64,000 nucleotides of DNA. It comes from CAVVUF01 sp963751425. Lineage in GTDB: Bacteria > Chloroflexota > Anaerolineae > Anaerolineales > UBA4823. Below are positions 28,318 to 36,257 of the stretch, piece by piece; position 1 is the stretch's first letter, and every line of letters starts with the position of its first letter. A program made the position numbers and the translations under genes. The DNA lies in the NCBI GenBank assembly GCA_963751425.1, contig CAVVUF010000001.1, positions 1,984,001 through 2,048,000 on the forward strand. Reading direction: 5' to 3'. The notes under the pieces were generated by a model, which had not been told where the DNA came from, searched no databases, and saw nothing but the letters and a program-made list of their open reading frames with translations.

Positions 28318-30378
28318 CTACCCTTTGGTGAGCTCGATCACTGTGGCATCCTTACCAGGTAAGCGCAGGAAGATGGCCGCGGGCTTTGCCAGATACACAA
28401 CCGAAGCCTCACTGGATACCAGGTCACGCGCCTGGTAAAGTGCATCCCCAAGAATTTGAGGATTCAACCTGACCTCGATCGACTTTTCTTCTCGCCCCAG
28501 GTTGACAACGCACAAGAAAAACTTATCCAGATTCCGAAAGAGGCCTGTCGCGATATCCGAGGTGGCTGCCCGGCAGGGTATCGAAATCCCAAAGGCTTGG
28601 CATATCCCGGATAAAAGCTCAGGCGAGGGCTGTAATCCCAGGTAAGTGAGTTTGCCTTTCCCTTGAGGCCTTGTGAAACCGATGGTATAGCTTTCCCCAA
28701 CCGAGAGCTTGCACAGGAACTGCATTTCTTCTACCGCCATCTCATCCACAGAGCCCCTGGTTACATAAATTGGTTCCCCTGGCACCGACTGAAAATAGGC
28801 TATCCACCGGCTCTTGACCTGGAACGTGCTTGAGCCCGCCTGCAGGGTGAGGGTGAGTTCCCCCATATCGCCAATGATCCCTGCCGGCTCAGGAATCTGG
28901 AGCAAATTCAAGCTGTTGATCTCATCATCCAGGTAAGGATAAGTGCCCAGGCAGATGAAGTGACCCCCATTTTCAACATAGGCTGCCAACCGCATCTGAG
29001 AGTCACTGTCTAACCAGCTTCCGCCCCCATAAAAAAGGTAGGGCTTTGGAATTTTGCCAGTCTTTACATCATAGAATTCATAATCGATATCAGCCTGGTA
29101 AAAAGATCGCAAGAGGACCGAGTCTGGAGGATTGGCCGCTTGATAAAGGGGATCGATTGTAACGGCCACCTCTGTCAGCTTTTCAAGCCTGGTTGGGTCG
29201 ATCTGCTTGAATAGAGCTGCCATTTTCTCGAAGACAGAAAACAGGTCAACGCGCACACGTCCCCATGAATTTATCGGGCTCATATACCAGTTGTCCCTGT
29301 CCACCAGCATATACCAATTCCAACCTGCCGTACCACCCAGGAGGGCAGAGATCACTGCCATCCGGTAATGGTTTGGCTCCAGGGTACCCATCTCCGATTC
29401 CCGGTGGCCTCCATGCCAGATACCAGCTTCGAACTCGCTGATATAGGGCAGGCAAGAATAGGACCGCAGGTAGCGCACGGCTTCCAGGAACTGCCGGTGC
29501 TCATCTGGGCTGCGCCGGAAAGTATTGGATGGATACAGATCCGTCCCTACCAGGTCAGCCACCTTCTCCATCTCCGCCCAGGGCTCGTTCGAATGCACCG
29601 GGATCGTATTCATCAGGATTGGGATATCCACGCCCAGCTCCCGGAAGGTGCCTACCAACCAGCGAGTGGCTTCCAATACATACCAATGCTTGAACCGGTA
29701 AAAGTCCAGGTAGCGAGGCCGCAGTGCTTCCTGCTCCGGAGGTAAAGATAGCACCGCTCGTGCCTGGCAGAAATTTGAATAAGCCGTACCCCAGGCCTGG
29801 TTGAGCCCCTCCACCGTAGCATATCTTTCTTCCAAAAAGGTATGGAATAAGCCGGGCTGTTTCCCCAACCCAAGCGCTTCGGTGTACATATGGGGCCAGC
29901 AGTCCAGCTCATTATCAGCCTGGCAGAGGAGGATCCTGCCTCCCTGCGTGGCGAAATAGGGTTGGATGACAGGGATGACTGCCTCCAAATATTTTCGGGC
30001 AAGCCTCAGGTATTCAGGGTCCAGGCGGTGATAGCGGGCAGCGTATTCTGGAACTCCCGCGTTGCTCCACTCCGAGTAGATATAAGGCCCCGGGCGGATG
30101 ATGATCCAAAAGCCCATCTCGGTGAGCAGGTCCAGGAATCCCTTCAGGTTCCGGCGAGGATCCGTTTTCCCCTCAAAATCAAAATATCCCGGCGCAGCTT
30201 CATGGAACTCCCAGCAAATGTAGGTTGCCAGAACGTTAATCCCCAGCTCCTTGACCCGGGTCAGCACGATCCGCCAGTTCTGGGGTGCCAGGCGCCAGTA
30301 ATGCACCTCGCCCCCCATCAAGGGGACAGGGATTTCATCTACCCAGACTTTCTTTTCCCGTATTTGGACCTGGGTCAT
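28318..30378 (-). CDS. Glycoside hydrolase family 35-like beta-galactosidase
   Basis: About 686 residues from the ATG at 30378. An in-frame start at 30672 would overlap the permease gene, and its extra residues do not look like protein, so I prefer 30378. The barrel shows VPLMGGEVHYWRLAPQNWRI, INVLATYICWEFHEAAPGYF, RPGPYIYSEWSNAGVPEY and ILLCQADNELDCW (acid/base Glu), with YISEFEAGIWHGG for the nucleophile Glu. This matches the GH35 and related clan GH-A layout. The C-terminal beta part is shorter than in classical enzymes. No signal peptide is present, so it acts on imported oligosaccharides. Confidence 0.85.
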   Translation of the reverse strand: MTQVQIREKKVWVDEIPVPLMGGEVHYWRLAPQNWRIVLTRVKELGINVLATYICWEFHEAAPGYFDFEGKTDPRRNLKGFLDLLTEMGFWIIIRPGPYIYSEWSNAGVPEYAARYHRLDPEYLRLARKYLEAVIPVIQPYFATQGGRILLCQADNELDCWPHMYTEALGLGKQPGLFHTFLEERYATVEGLNQAWGTAYSNFCQARAVLSLPPEQEALRPRYLDFYRFKHWYVLEATRWLVGTFRELGVDIPILMNTIPVHSNEPWAEMEKVADLVGTDLYPSNTFRRSPDEHRQFLEAVRYLRSYSCLPYISEFEAGIWHGGHRESEMGTLEPNHYRMAVISALLGGTAGWNWYMLVDRDNWYMSPINSWGRVRVDLFSVFEKMAALFKQIDPTRLEKLTEVAVTIDPLYQAANPPDSVLLRSFYQADIDYEFYDVKTGKIPKPYLFYGGGSWLDSDSQMRLAAYVENGGHFICLGTYPYLDDEINSLNLLQIPEPAGIIGDMGELTLTLQAGSSTFQVKSRWIAYFQSVPGEPIYVTRGSVDEMAVEEMQFLCKLSVGESYTIGFTRPQGKGKLTYLGLQPSPELLSGICQAFGISIPCRAATSDIATGLFRNLDKFFLCVVNLGREEKSIEVRLNPQILGDALYQARDLVSSEASVVYLAKPAAIFLRLPGKDATVIELTKG

Positions 30379-30440
30379 AGCTTTTTTCGCTGCAAAATTC
30401 TCCCAAGCAAAATATGCCGGGTTGATTGATGACTTAAACC

Positions 30441-32414
30441 TTAGTGCTTCAATCCCGTCATCTGGATACCTTCGATGAAGTAGCGCTGAGCAAAGATAAA
30501 CAAGAGCACCATCGGAAGCAGGGCCAGGACCGAGCCAGCGAGCACACGGTCGTAATAACCGGACGTGCCTGCGCCGTATAGGCGGTTGAAGCTGTTCAGC
30601 GCCAGGGTCATCGTGTAATACTTCTGTTGTGTAGTGAAGATCAACGGATCCAAGAAGCTGTTCCAGGTCCACCAGAATGTGAAGATGCCCACGGTGGCAA
30701 GCGCTGGCTTGCTCAGCGGCAGGATCACCTTCGTAAAAATCTGGAACCGGTTGGCGCCATCCAGGTAGGCGGCTTCATCCAGCTCATAGGGAATGGACAT
30801 AAAGAATTGGCGCAGCAGAAAGATCAGGAAGGCGTTGCCGAAGAAGGAACGGATCCACAATGGCATCATCGTGCCGAGCATATTCAGGTCTCTAAAGATC
30901 AGATAAGTAGGCAGGACAGTGATGGTGCCGGGGATCATCATCGTTCCCAAGAGGATGACAAATAAGACGTTTTTTCCGGGAGCGCGCAGGCGGGCAAAGC
31001 CATAGGCTACGAGCGTGCATGAGACAAAGTACCCAAGCATATTCATCACCACCAGGTAGCCCGAGTTCAGGAAAAAGCGGTAGAAGGGCACCCCCTGGAG
31101 TTTTAGTTTGAGCACTTTGATATAGCCATCTAAGTAGAAGTGGAGGATAGTCGACCGCTTCAACTCACCAGGGCGGGCATCATAGGCTGTGGTCACGGCT
31201 GAAGCTGGGATGATGACAGCCATGTCCTGCATATCTCCGACCAGCGCCATTGGCGTGGTCGAGCCGTCGGGATTCGTGAAATCTTCTTTGATCCGGTAGG
31301 TCACGGTGCCGAGCTCCGTGCTGCCCGGCTCCACCAGGCCGGTGAAGGGTGCTGCGGTCAGGGCCTCCAGGTGCTCGGGCGATATGACCAGCGACTCGAT
31401 TGGGTTGGCGAAGAGGACAGCCACCTCTTGCGAAGTGCCCTCGGTAGAAGTGTATACCCGTGTGGTCATATTGATATCATTGACAGTGGTGGTGGACAGC
31501 TCCGGTGAGAGCTGAGTTTCATTGGCCAGGAAGCCGTAATTCTGAACCACATCCCCTGGCAAGAGCGGCTGCCAGGATTCCTGAGCCAGGGTGATAAAGC
31601 GCTCATCCTCTGGATAACCTTGAACGGGATAAACAGCCAACTGGGTCCGGCCAAATGTTTGAAAATCTTTTTCGCCCAGCATTTTCGCTGGAATCATCTT
31701 GGCCTGGTTGGCAATCTCCGCCGGGCTCATCACCCAAAACTCGTCTTCAGGGCCAATCGCTACCACCTGCCTGCCATCCGGCAGGGTGCGGGTATTCACA
31801 TCCACCCCGCTGATGGTGAGATTGCCTGATTGACTCTGGTTAACCACATCCAGAGGATACTGGTACAAAGCACCCACCAGCTGGCTGGCAGGCACGACCC
31901 ACAGGTTGTCGTCGTTATTCAGGTCACGCGCCATGGCAACCACTTTTTCAACCGAGCCATCCGGTTTTTTCCAATCGCGCTCGTTAACTCTGAGGCCTGA
32001 AGTTGGAACTCCGGGCAAATTACCAACCAGAGTTGGAACCGGGTCACCAAGCTGGTCTCGAGGCACTGATTCGAAGGTAGACAGCTTACTGGCATCGACA
32101 ACAGTGGTATAACTGCGCAGACCAACCTGAATTGTTTCGACCTGCTCTCCATTCTCATCCTTGAGAAGATATTTATTCAAGTAGCGATTGGTGGACCCAG
32201 CCTCCGCCATCAGCCACTTGCGCGGCAGCCAGATTACCGGGTTAGCGTTAATCTGCCATTCGGGCTGCAAACTGCCGTTCAACAAGAACAGCAGCGGGAG
32301 AAGCATGATCAATGAAAATAGGACCAGGAGGGCATAAGTGAAGATTTTTGTTAACTTCCGGCTAAAGCTCAGGGAGCGTGTCTTCGAAGTGGTTGAAGGA
32401 GCTGCTGTTTTCAT
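30441..32414 (-). CDS. Sugar ABC transporter permease, MalG type, with ~370-residue repeat insertion
   Basis: 657 residues, more than twice the usual 280. Residues about 26-46 are the first membrane helix. Residues about 50-430 form a large insertion that would face outward. The remaining helices begin near 448 (GYLVVMNMLGYFVSCTLVAYG), and the EAA loop ELDEAAYLDGANRFQIFTKV contacts the ATPase. The insertion holds five related beta-type units (see the repeat entry). The ATG overlaps the MalF-type permease stop by 4 bases (ATGA). The transporter imports sugars together with the binding protein at 33451; the ATPase is not encoded here and is probably a shared MsiK-like protein. Confidence 0.9.
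   Translation of the reverse strand: MKTAAPSTTSKTRSLSFSRKLTKIFTYALLVLFSLIMLLPLLFLLNGSLQPEWQINANPVIWLPRKWLMAEAGSTNRYLNKYLLKDENGEQVETIQVGLRSYTTVVDASKLSTFESVPRDQLGDPVPTLVGNLPGVPTSGLRVNERDWKKPDGSVEKVVAMARDLNNDDNLWVVPASQLVGALYQYPLDVVNQSQSGNLTISGVDVNTRTLPDGRQVVAIGPEDEFWVMSPAEIANQAKMIPAKMLGEKDFQTFGRTQLAVYPVQGYPEDERFITLAQESWQPLLPGDVVQNYGFLANETQLSPELSTTTVNDINMTTRVYTSTEGTSQEVAVLFANPIESLVISPEHLEALTAAPFTGLVEPGSTELGTVTYRIKEDFTNPDGSTTPMALVGDMQDMAVIIPASAVTTAYDARPGELKRSTILHFYLDGYIKVLKLKLQGVPFYRFFLNSGYLVVMNMLGYFVSCTLVAYGFARLRAPGKNVLFVILLGTMMIPGTITVLPTYLIFRDLNMLGTMMPLWIRSFFGNAFLIFLLRQFFMSIPYELDEAAYLDGANRFQIFTKVILPLSKPALATVGIFTFWWTWNSFLDPLIFTTQQKYYTMTLALNSFNRLYGAGTSGYYDRVLAGSVLALLPMVLLFIFAQRYFIEGIQMTGLKH
31194..32159 (-). 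repeat. Five-fold internal repeat in the permease insertion
   Basis: Five segments share a pattern of an acidic or Asp-Gly turn, an alternating V/A strand, a short polar turn, then a strand ending in P/S-A-S or S-P. They lie at residues about 86-111, 147-179, 206-235, 318-351 and 373-407. Key parts: TTVVDASKL, LWVVPASQLV, FWVMSPAEIA, LVISPEHLEAL, AVIIPASAV. This looks like a duplicated small beta domain. Confidence 0.6.
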
Positions 32415-33341
32415 CTTCGTTCTCCTTCATAATATACCCAGGCCTGGCTGGAGCGCATGACCAGCATAGTAATCGCCAAAATGATGATGAACAGGATCCA
32501 GCCCAAAGCAGAGGCCATCCCCATGCTGAGCTCTACCCAGCCTGTGTTGTACAGGTAAAACACATAGGTCAGGGTGGATTCCGAAGGGCCGCCCTGGGTC
32601 ATTACGTATGGGACGTCGAACATCTGCATGGCCCCGATAATCCCCAATATCAGGTTGAGGAAGATCGTGGGGCTGAGCATGGGGAGGGTAACATTCCAGA
32701 AACGCGCCCACCGGCCGGCGCCATCGATCTCTGCGACTTCATACAGCTCCGGCGGGATACCCTTGATCCCGGCCATATAGATCACCATCTGGCTGCCAAA
32801 GATCAGCCAGACGTTGATGACAATCAGGGTGGGCAGGGCAAAAGCTCGCTCAGAAAGCAGCCGGGGCATATCCAGTCCAACCAGCGAAAGCAAACCAGCC
32901 AACGGGCCACTTTCGGGACGAAGAATATAGAACCAGGTCAAGGCGATGGCTACCGTGGGCATGACGCTGGGCATGAAATAGATGGTACGGAAGAAATTAA
33001 TGCCTTTCAGCTTCTGGGAAAGCAGCAAAGCCAGCCCAAGCGCTACCATCGTCATCAGAGGGATGCTGATCAAAGCAAACCGGATCGTCACCCACAGGGA
33101 ATTGTAAAAGCGCGGGTTCTTGAAAGCAGAAATGTAGTTTCCCAACCCGATCCATACCGGGGTCGTCGCGATGGTATAGCGGGTAAAAGAATAGTAAAGC
33201 GAGCTGATTAAGGGATAGACTAGAAAAACCAGGAAACCGATGATCCAGGGAGAGATGAACAGGTAAAACTCCAGCGCTTCCTTCCTGGCAAGCTTCCCCG
33301 GTTTTCCTTTCGCGGCTGATCAGATTAATAGATGCGCCCAT
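32411..33341 (-). CDS. Sugar ABC transporter permease, MalF type (one frameshift)
   Basis: About 310 residues. One extra G (complement of the CCCC at 33296-33299) splits the first 15 residues from the rest; removing it gives MGASINLISRERKTG joined to KLARKEALEFYLFISPWIIG. Six membrane helices follow. The EAA motif region is ELYEVAEIDGAGRWARFWNV, and QGGPSESTLTYVFYLYNTGW is typical of MalF/UgpA-type sugar permeases. It pairs with the MalG-type permease, which it overlaps by 4 bases. The corrected start lies 107 bases after the binding-protein stop, with a strong hairpin between them. Confidence 0.9.
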
Positions 33342-33366
33342 AGATAATTTTATCCGACCTCCACAG

Positions 33367-33400
33367 GAGGATTGATGCGCTTTTCAGCGCACCAATCCTC
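33367..33400 (-). terminator. Intercistronic hairpin between binding protein and permease genes
   Basis: A 34-base inverted repeat: 8 bp plus 6 bp of stem with one A-C mismatch and a TTTC loop. It lies between the binding-protein stop (33451) and the permease start (33341). Such hairpins commonly stop part of the transcription or protect the upstream mRNA, so the binding protein is made in excess over the permeases. No long T-run follows, so partial termination or mRNA stabilisation is more likely than a full stop. Confidence 0.65.
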
Positions 33401-33450
33401 AACATTTTGAGACTGGCTGTCAGGCAGAGCCCGTCAACCTGGTGAAGCAG

Positions 33451-35001
33451 TTACTGGATGGTGGATGTAGCCAGGCACTCATCGGCTGTCTTGGCCAGAT
33501 TATCCAGCTCAGCCTTGAGATCCAGGTCTGCCCCGGTATCCTGGAAGACCTTGCCCATCAGCTTGCTGGCATTGGTGTCAACGCAGGTCGTATAGAAGGG
33601 GGTGAGCATATCGTCGAGCTGATCCTGGAAGGGGGCTTCCTTGATGAAGACATCCCAGTAGGGGTCCTTCAAAGCAGGCAGGGTGGTAGCCGTCTTGATA
33701 TCGCCGGTCAAGGCCTTCAAAGCGAAGACCTGCTGCCCGGGCTCGGTGGTCAGCCACTTGAGCAGCTCCCAGGCTTCAGCAGGGTGCTGGCTGGTGGAGC
33801 TAATCCCCCAGCCCATCCACATGATGGCGCCGTGGTGCCCGCCGGGTCCGGTGGGCAGCGGGACTGCTTGCCATTTCAGATCCGGAGCCTTATTGAATGT
33901 GTCCTGGAACCAGGGTCCCCAATAAGAGCCCGCAATAGCCAGCTTGTTCTCGCTGAACAATTTATCGTTGGTGACCCCGCTAGCGGTCAGGTAGGATGCG
34001 CCGGGAACAGCTTTATATTTATGGATCAGGTCGCTGAACCACTGCCAGGTAGCCAGGGCTTTATCGCTGTTGATATAACCCGTGGTGGTTGTTCCATCAG
34101 CAGAAATGGTATGGGCGCCAAAGGAATACAAAGCGCTTTGGAAACCGCGCCACCAACCGGTATCGCCGCCCCAGTAGGGCAGGCTGCCGCCGAACTGAAC
34201 GATGTTGCTCGGGTCGAAGTCAGGGCTGGTGGCATTGTTGCCGTTCTTGTCCAAGGTCAGCTTCAAAGCATCCTGGAGATATTCATCATAGGTCCAGCCT
34301 TCTGTAGGAATGGGAAGGCCAGCTTTTTCGAACAGGCCTGTGTTGACATAGAAAGCGCTCGTGCTGTAGTCCTTGGCGACGGCAACGAGCTTGCCATCTA
34401 CGACTCCGGTCTTATAAACGCCCTCAAACCAATGATCCTCCGGCTTGAAGTTATCCGCAGCCATGATCGGTGCCAGGTCAAGCAAGAATCCCTTCCTGTA
34501 AACCAGGGGCAGGTCCGATGAATCGAAGCCCACCAGGTCTGGCGCAGTACCAGCAGCCAGCTCGGTCAGGCGGACAGCCCGGTCATCAGGCAGCTTGACG
34601 GTCCAGGCCTTGATGCAGGGGTGAGCGGCATTAAAAGCGTCGAGCACCTGGGCCCAATATTCAGCCCGGTCAGCCGAGGACCAGTCGTGTACCCCAATCA
34701 CCGCGCCTTCACCACCACAGGAAGCATCCAATGCTGGGGGGGTCGGGGTGGGCGGTAAGGGTGTGTTAGTAGGCGCGGCTGGCGTTTCGGTCGGCAGTAC
34801 CTCTGTAGCGGTCGCCTCTGGGGGTTTCGTTGCCTCAGGCGCCTTGGTCGGCGGTACCTCCGTATCCGGGGGTGGAGCCGAAGTTTGAGTCGCCGCAGGT
34901 AGTTGGACGGCCTCAGGGGTAGGGGTGGTGCCGCAGGCTGCCAACAATAGGCTGGCTACCAACATTGCACTCACCACGGACCATAAAGTATTTCGTTTCA
35001 T
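33451..35001 (-). CDS. Sugar ABC transporter solute-binding lipoprotein (family 1)
   Basis: 516 residues from the ATG at 35001, with GGAGG upstream; five extra codons from 35016 are unlikely. The signal peptide ends in LLLAAC (Cys at about 23). A long Pro/Thr/Glu linker of about 70 residues follows. The binding domain shows GVHDWSSADRAEYWAQVLDA, LAAGTAPDLVGFDSSDLPLV, GKLVAVAKDYSTSAFYVNTG and AGLPIPTEGWTYDEYLQDAL, all typical of extracellular family 1 sugar-binding proteins. It captures oligosaccharides for the two permeases downstream. Its gene is 104 bases from the regulator gene and may have its own promoter there. Confidence 0.92.
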   Translation of the reverse strand: MKRNTLWSVVSAMLVASLLLAACGTTPTPEAVQLPAATQTSAPPPDTEVPPTKAPEATKPPEATATEVLPTETPAAPTNTPLPPTPTPPALDASCGGEGAVIGVHDWSSADRAEYWAQVLDAFNAAHPCIKAWTVKLPDDRAVRLTELAAGTAPDLVGFDSSDLPLVYRKGFLLDLAPIMAADNFKPEDHWFEGVYKTGVVDGKLVAVAKDYSTSAFYVNTGLFEKAGLPIPTEGWTYDEYLQDALKLTLDKNGNNATSPDFDPSNIVQFGGSLPYWGGDTGWWRGFQSALYSFGAHTISADGTTTTGYINSDKALATWQWFSDLIHKYKAVPGASYLTASGVTNDKLFSENKLAIAGSYWGPWFQDTFNKAPDLKWQAVPLPTGPGGHHGAIMWMGWGISSTSQHPAEAWELLKWLTTEPGQQVFALKALTGDIKTATTLPALKDPYWDVFIKEAPFQDQLDDMLTPFYTTCVDTNASKLMGKVFQDTGADLDLKAELDNLAKTADECLATSTIQ

Positions 35002-35105
35002 GTTTTCATCCTCCAAAATTTAGAAATTTGTTTTTTGATTTGATTCTAGGGTTCAACTCACCTTTATTCTTTTCCTGGTCATCAACCTCCTTTCTTCTTT
35101 CCATA

Positions 35106-36242
35106 TTAGTGGATTGTAACAGCCTTTTTGATAACCCCACAGCTTTGACGCACAATCATTTGGACGGGCAGAACCCGCCTTTGGCTGGGGCAAAACGCTC
35201 GTTCTTGCACAGCCGACTTAACCTTGTTTAAAAGAATTTCTGCTGCCAGCTTCCCCATTTCAAATGTCGGTTGAGCCACCGTGGTAATGGGGATATCAAC
35301 GTGAGCAGAAATCTCCAGGTTATCGAAGCCTACCAAAGCTAATTCTTCAGGGATGGGTAATTTGATTGACCGCGCCACCCTCTGCACTGCCAGGGCCAGT
35401 TGGTCATTGGCTGCAAAGATGGCTGTGGGGCGCCCCGGCGCGGTTAACTTCTCCTCAAGCGCATCCAGGTCAATCTCCGGATAACCTTTTACCTCCCATT
35501 CAAGCCCCTCCTCCCAGGCCACCCCTACTTCCTGCAGGGCCTGCCGGTAACCCGCTCTGCGGTGCTCCATCGTCGTCGCCATCTCCGTCCAATTCAAAAA
35601 AGCGACCCTGCGGTGTTCCAGCGATAAAAGATGCTGCGTAGCCACCAATCCACCCCCAAAATTGTCACTGGTCACATAATCAGTGAACATGCCGCGGATA
35701 TAGCGGTCCACCAGCACCAGAGGAAAATCGCGTTGAATGAGCTCGTTCAGCACCGGGCTGGCATCCTTTGAATTCACCGGGTAAAGGATAATCCCCCCCG
35801 ATCCCTGCTGAAAAGCCGAGCGCAGCGCCAATTCTTGTTCTTCCAGGTCATTTTCAACATGATTAAAGACCACCGCACACCCACATGCCCGCGCTACGTT
35901 TTCGACACCTAACAAAATAGAGGAGACAAAGGAGTCACGCACATATGGGACGATAAAGGAGATCGTCAGGTGGCTCGCAGTTTGGAGGGGCTTTTCTAAC
36001 CCGGAACGCATTAGAAAAGTGCCCCGGCCTCGCTCACGCCTCACCAGTCCTTCATTCTCCATCTCTGCCAATACCTGGCGCACCGTGCCGCGTGAAACCT
36101 GGTAAGTCTCACACAGCTCATTCTCAGTCGGCAGGATCGATCCATTCACCCACTCGCCTGCATCGATCCTTAGTTTCAAATCGCTATAAATGCGCTGATA
36201 AAGTGGTTCTTTCGATGAAGATTTCGAATCCGACGATAGCAT
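35106..36242 (-). CDS. GntR/LacI-type hybrid transcriptional regulator (AraR-like layout)
   Basis: 378 residues. Residues about 14-80 form a GntR winged helix (PLYQRIYSDLKLRIDAGEWV, ILPTENELCETYQVSRGTVR, LVRRERGRGTFL). From about 93 to the end it has a LacI/periplasmic-binding effector domain (LTISFIVPYVRDSFVSSILL, LVLVDRYIRGMFTDYVTSDN, AIFAANDQLALAVQRVARS, LALVGFDNLEISAHVDIPIT). This fusion is seen in AraR-type repressors that release DNA on binding a sugar. It lies between the GH2 gene and the transporter genes and is the obvious local regulator. A candidate operator is at 39073-39089. Confidence 0.92.
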   Translation of the reverse strand: MLSSDSKSSSKEPLYQRIYSDLKLRIDAGEWVNGSILPTENELCETYQVSRGTVRQVLAEMENEGLVRRERGRGTFLMRSGLEKPLQTASHLTISFIVPYVRDSFVSSILLGVENVARACGCAVVFNHVENDLEEQELALRSAFQQGSGGIILYPVNSKDASPVLNELIQRDFPLVLVDRYIRGMFTDYVTSDNFGGGLVATQHLLSLEHRRVAFLNWTEMATTMEHRRAGYRQALQEVGVAWEEGLEWEVKGYPEIDLDALEEKLTAPGRPTAIFAANDQLALAVQRVARSIKLPIPEELALVGFDNLEISAHVDIPITTVAQPTFEMGKLAAEILLNKVKSAVQERAFCPSQRRVLPVQMIVRQSCGVIKKAVTIH

Positions 36243-36257
36243 TATTAAAGAAACTCC

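Noticed and set aside
32378..33211. 277-residue open frame on the plus strand
   Set aside because: Shadow of the MalF-type permease; the product is dominated by His, Gln, Asp and Gly with no hydrophobic core pattern.
33442..34521. 359-residue open frame on the plus strand
   Set aside because: It lies fully inside the sugar-binding lipoprotein gene on the other strand, which has a clear signal peptide and family motifs. The plus-strand product is Gly/Ile-rich with no family features.
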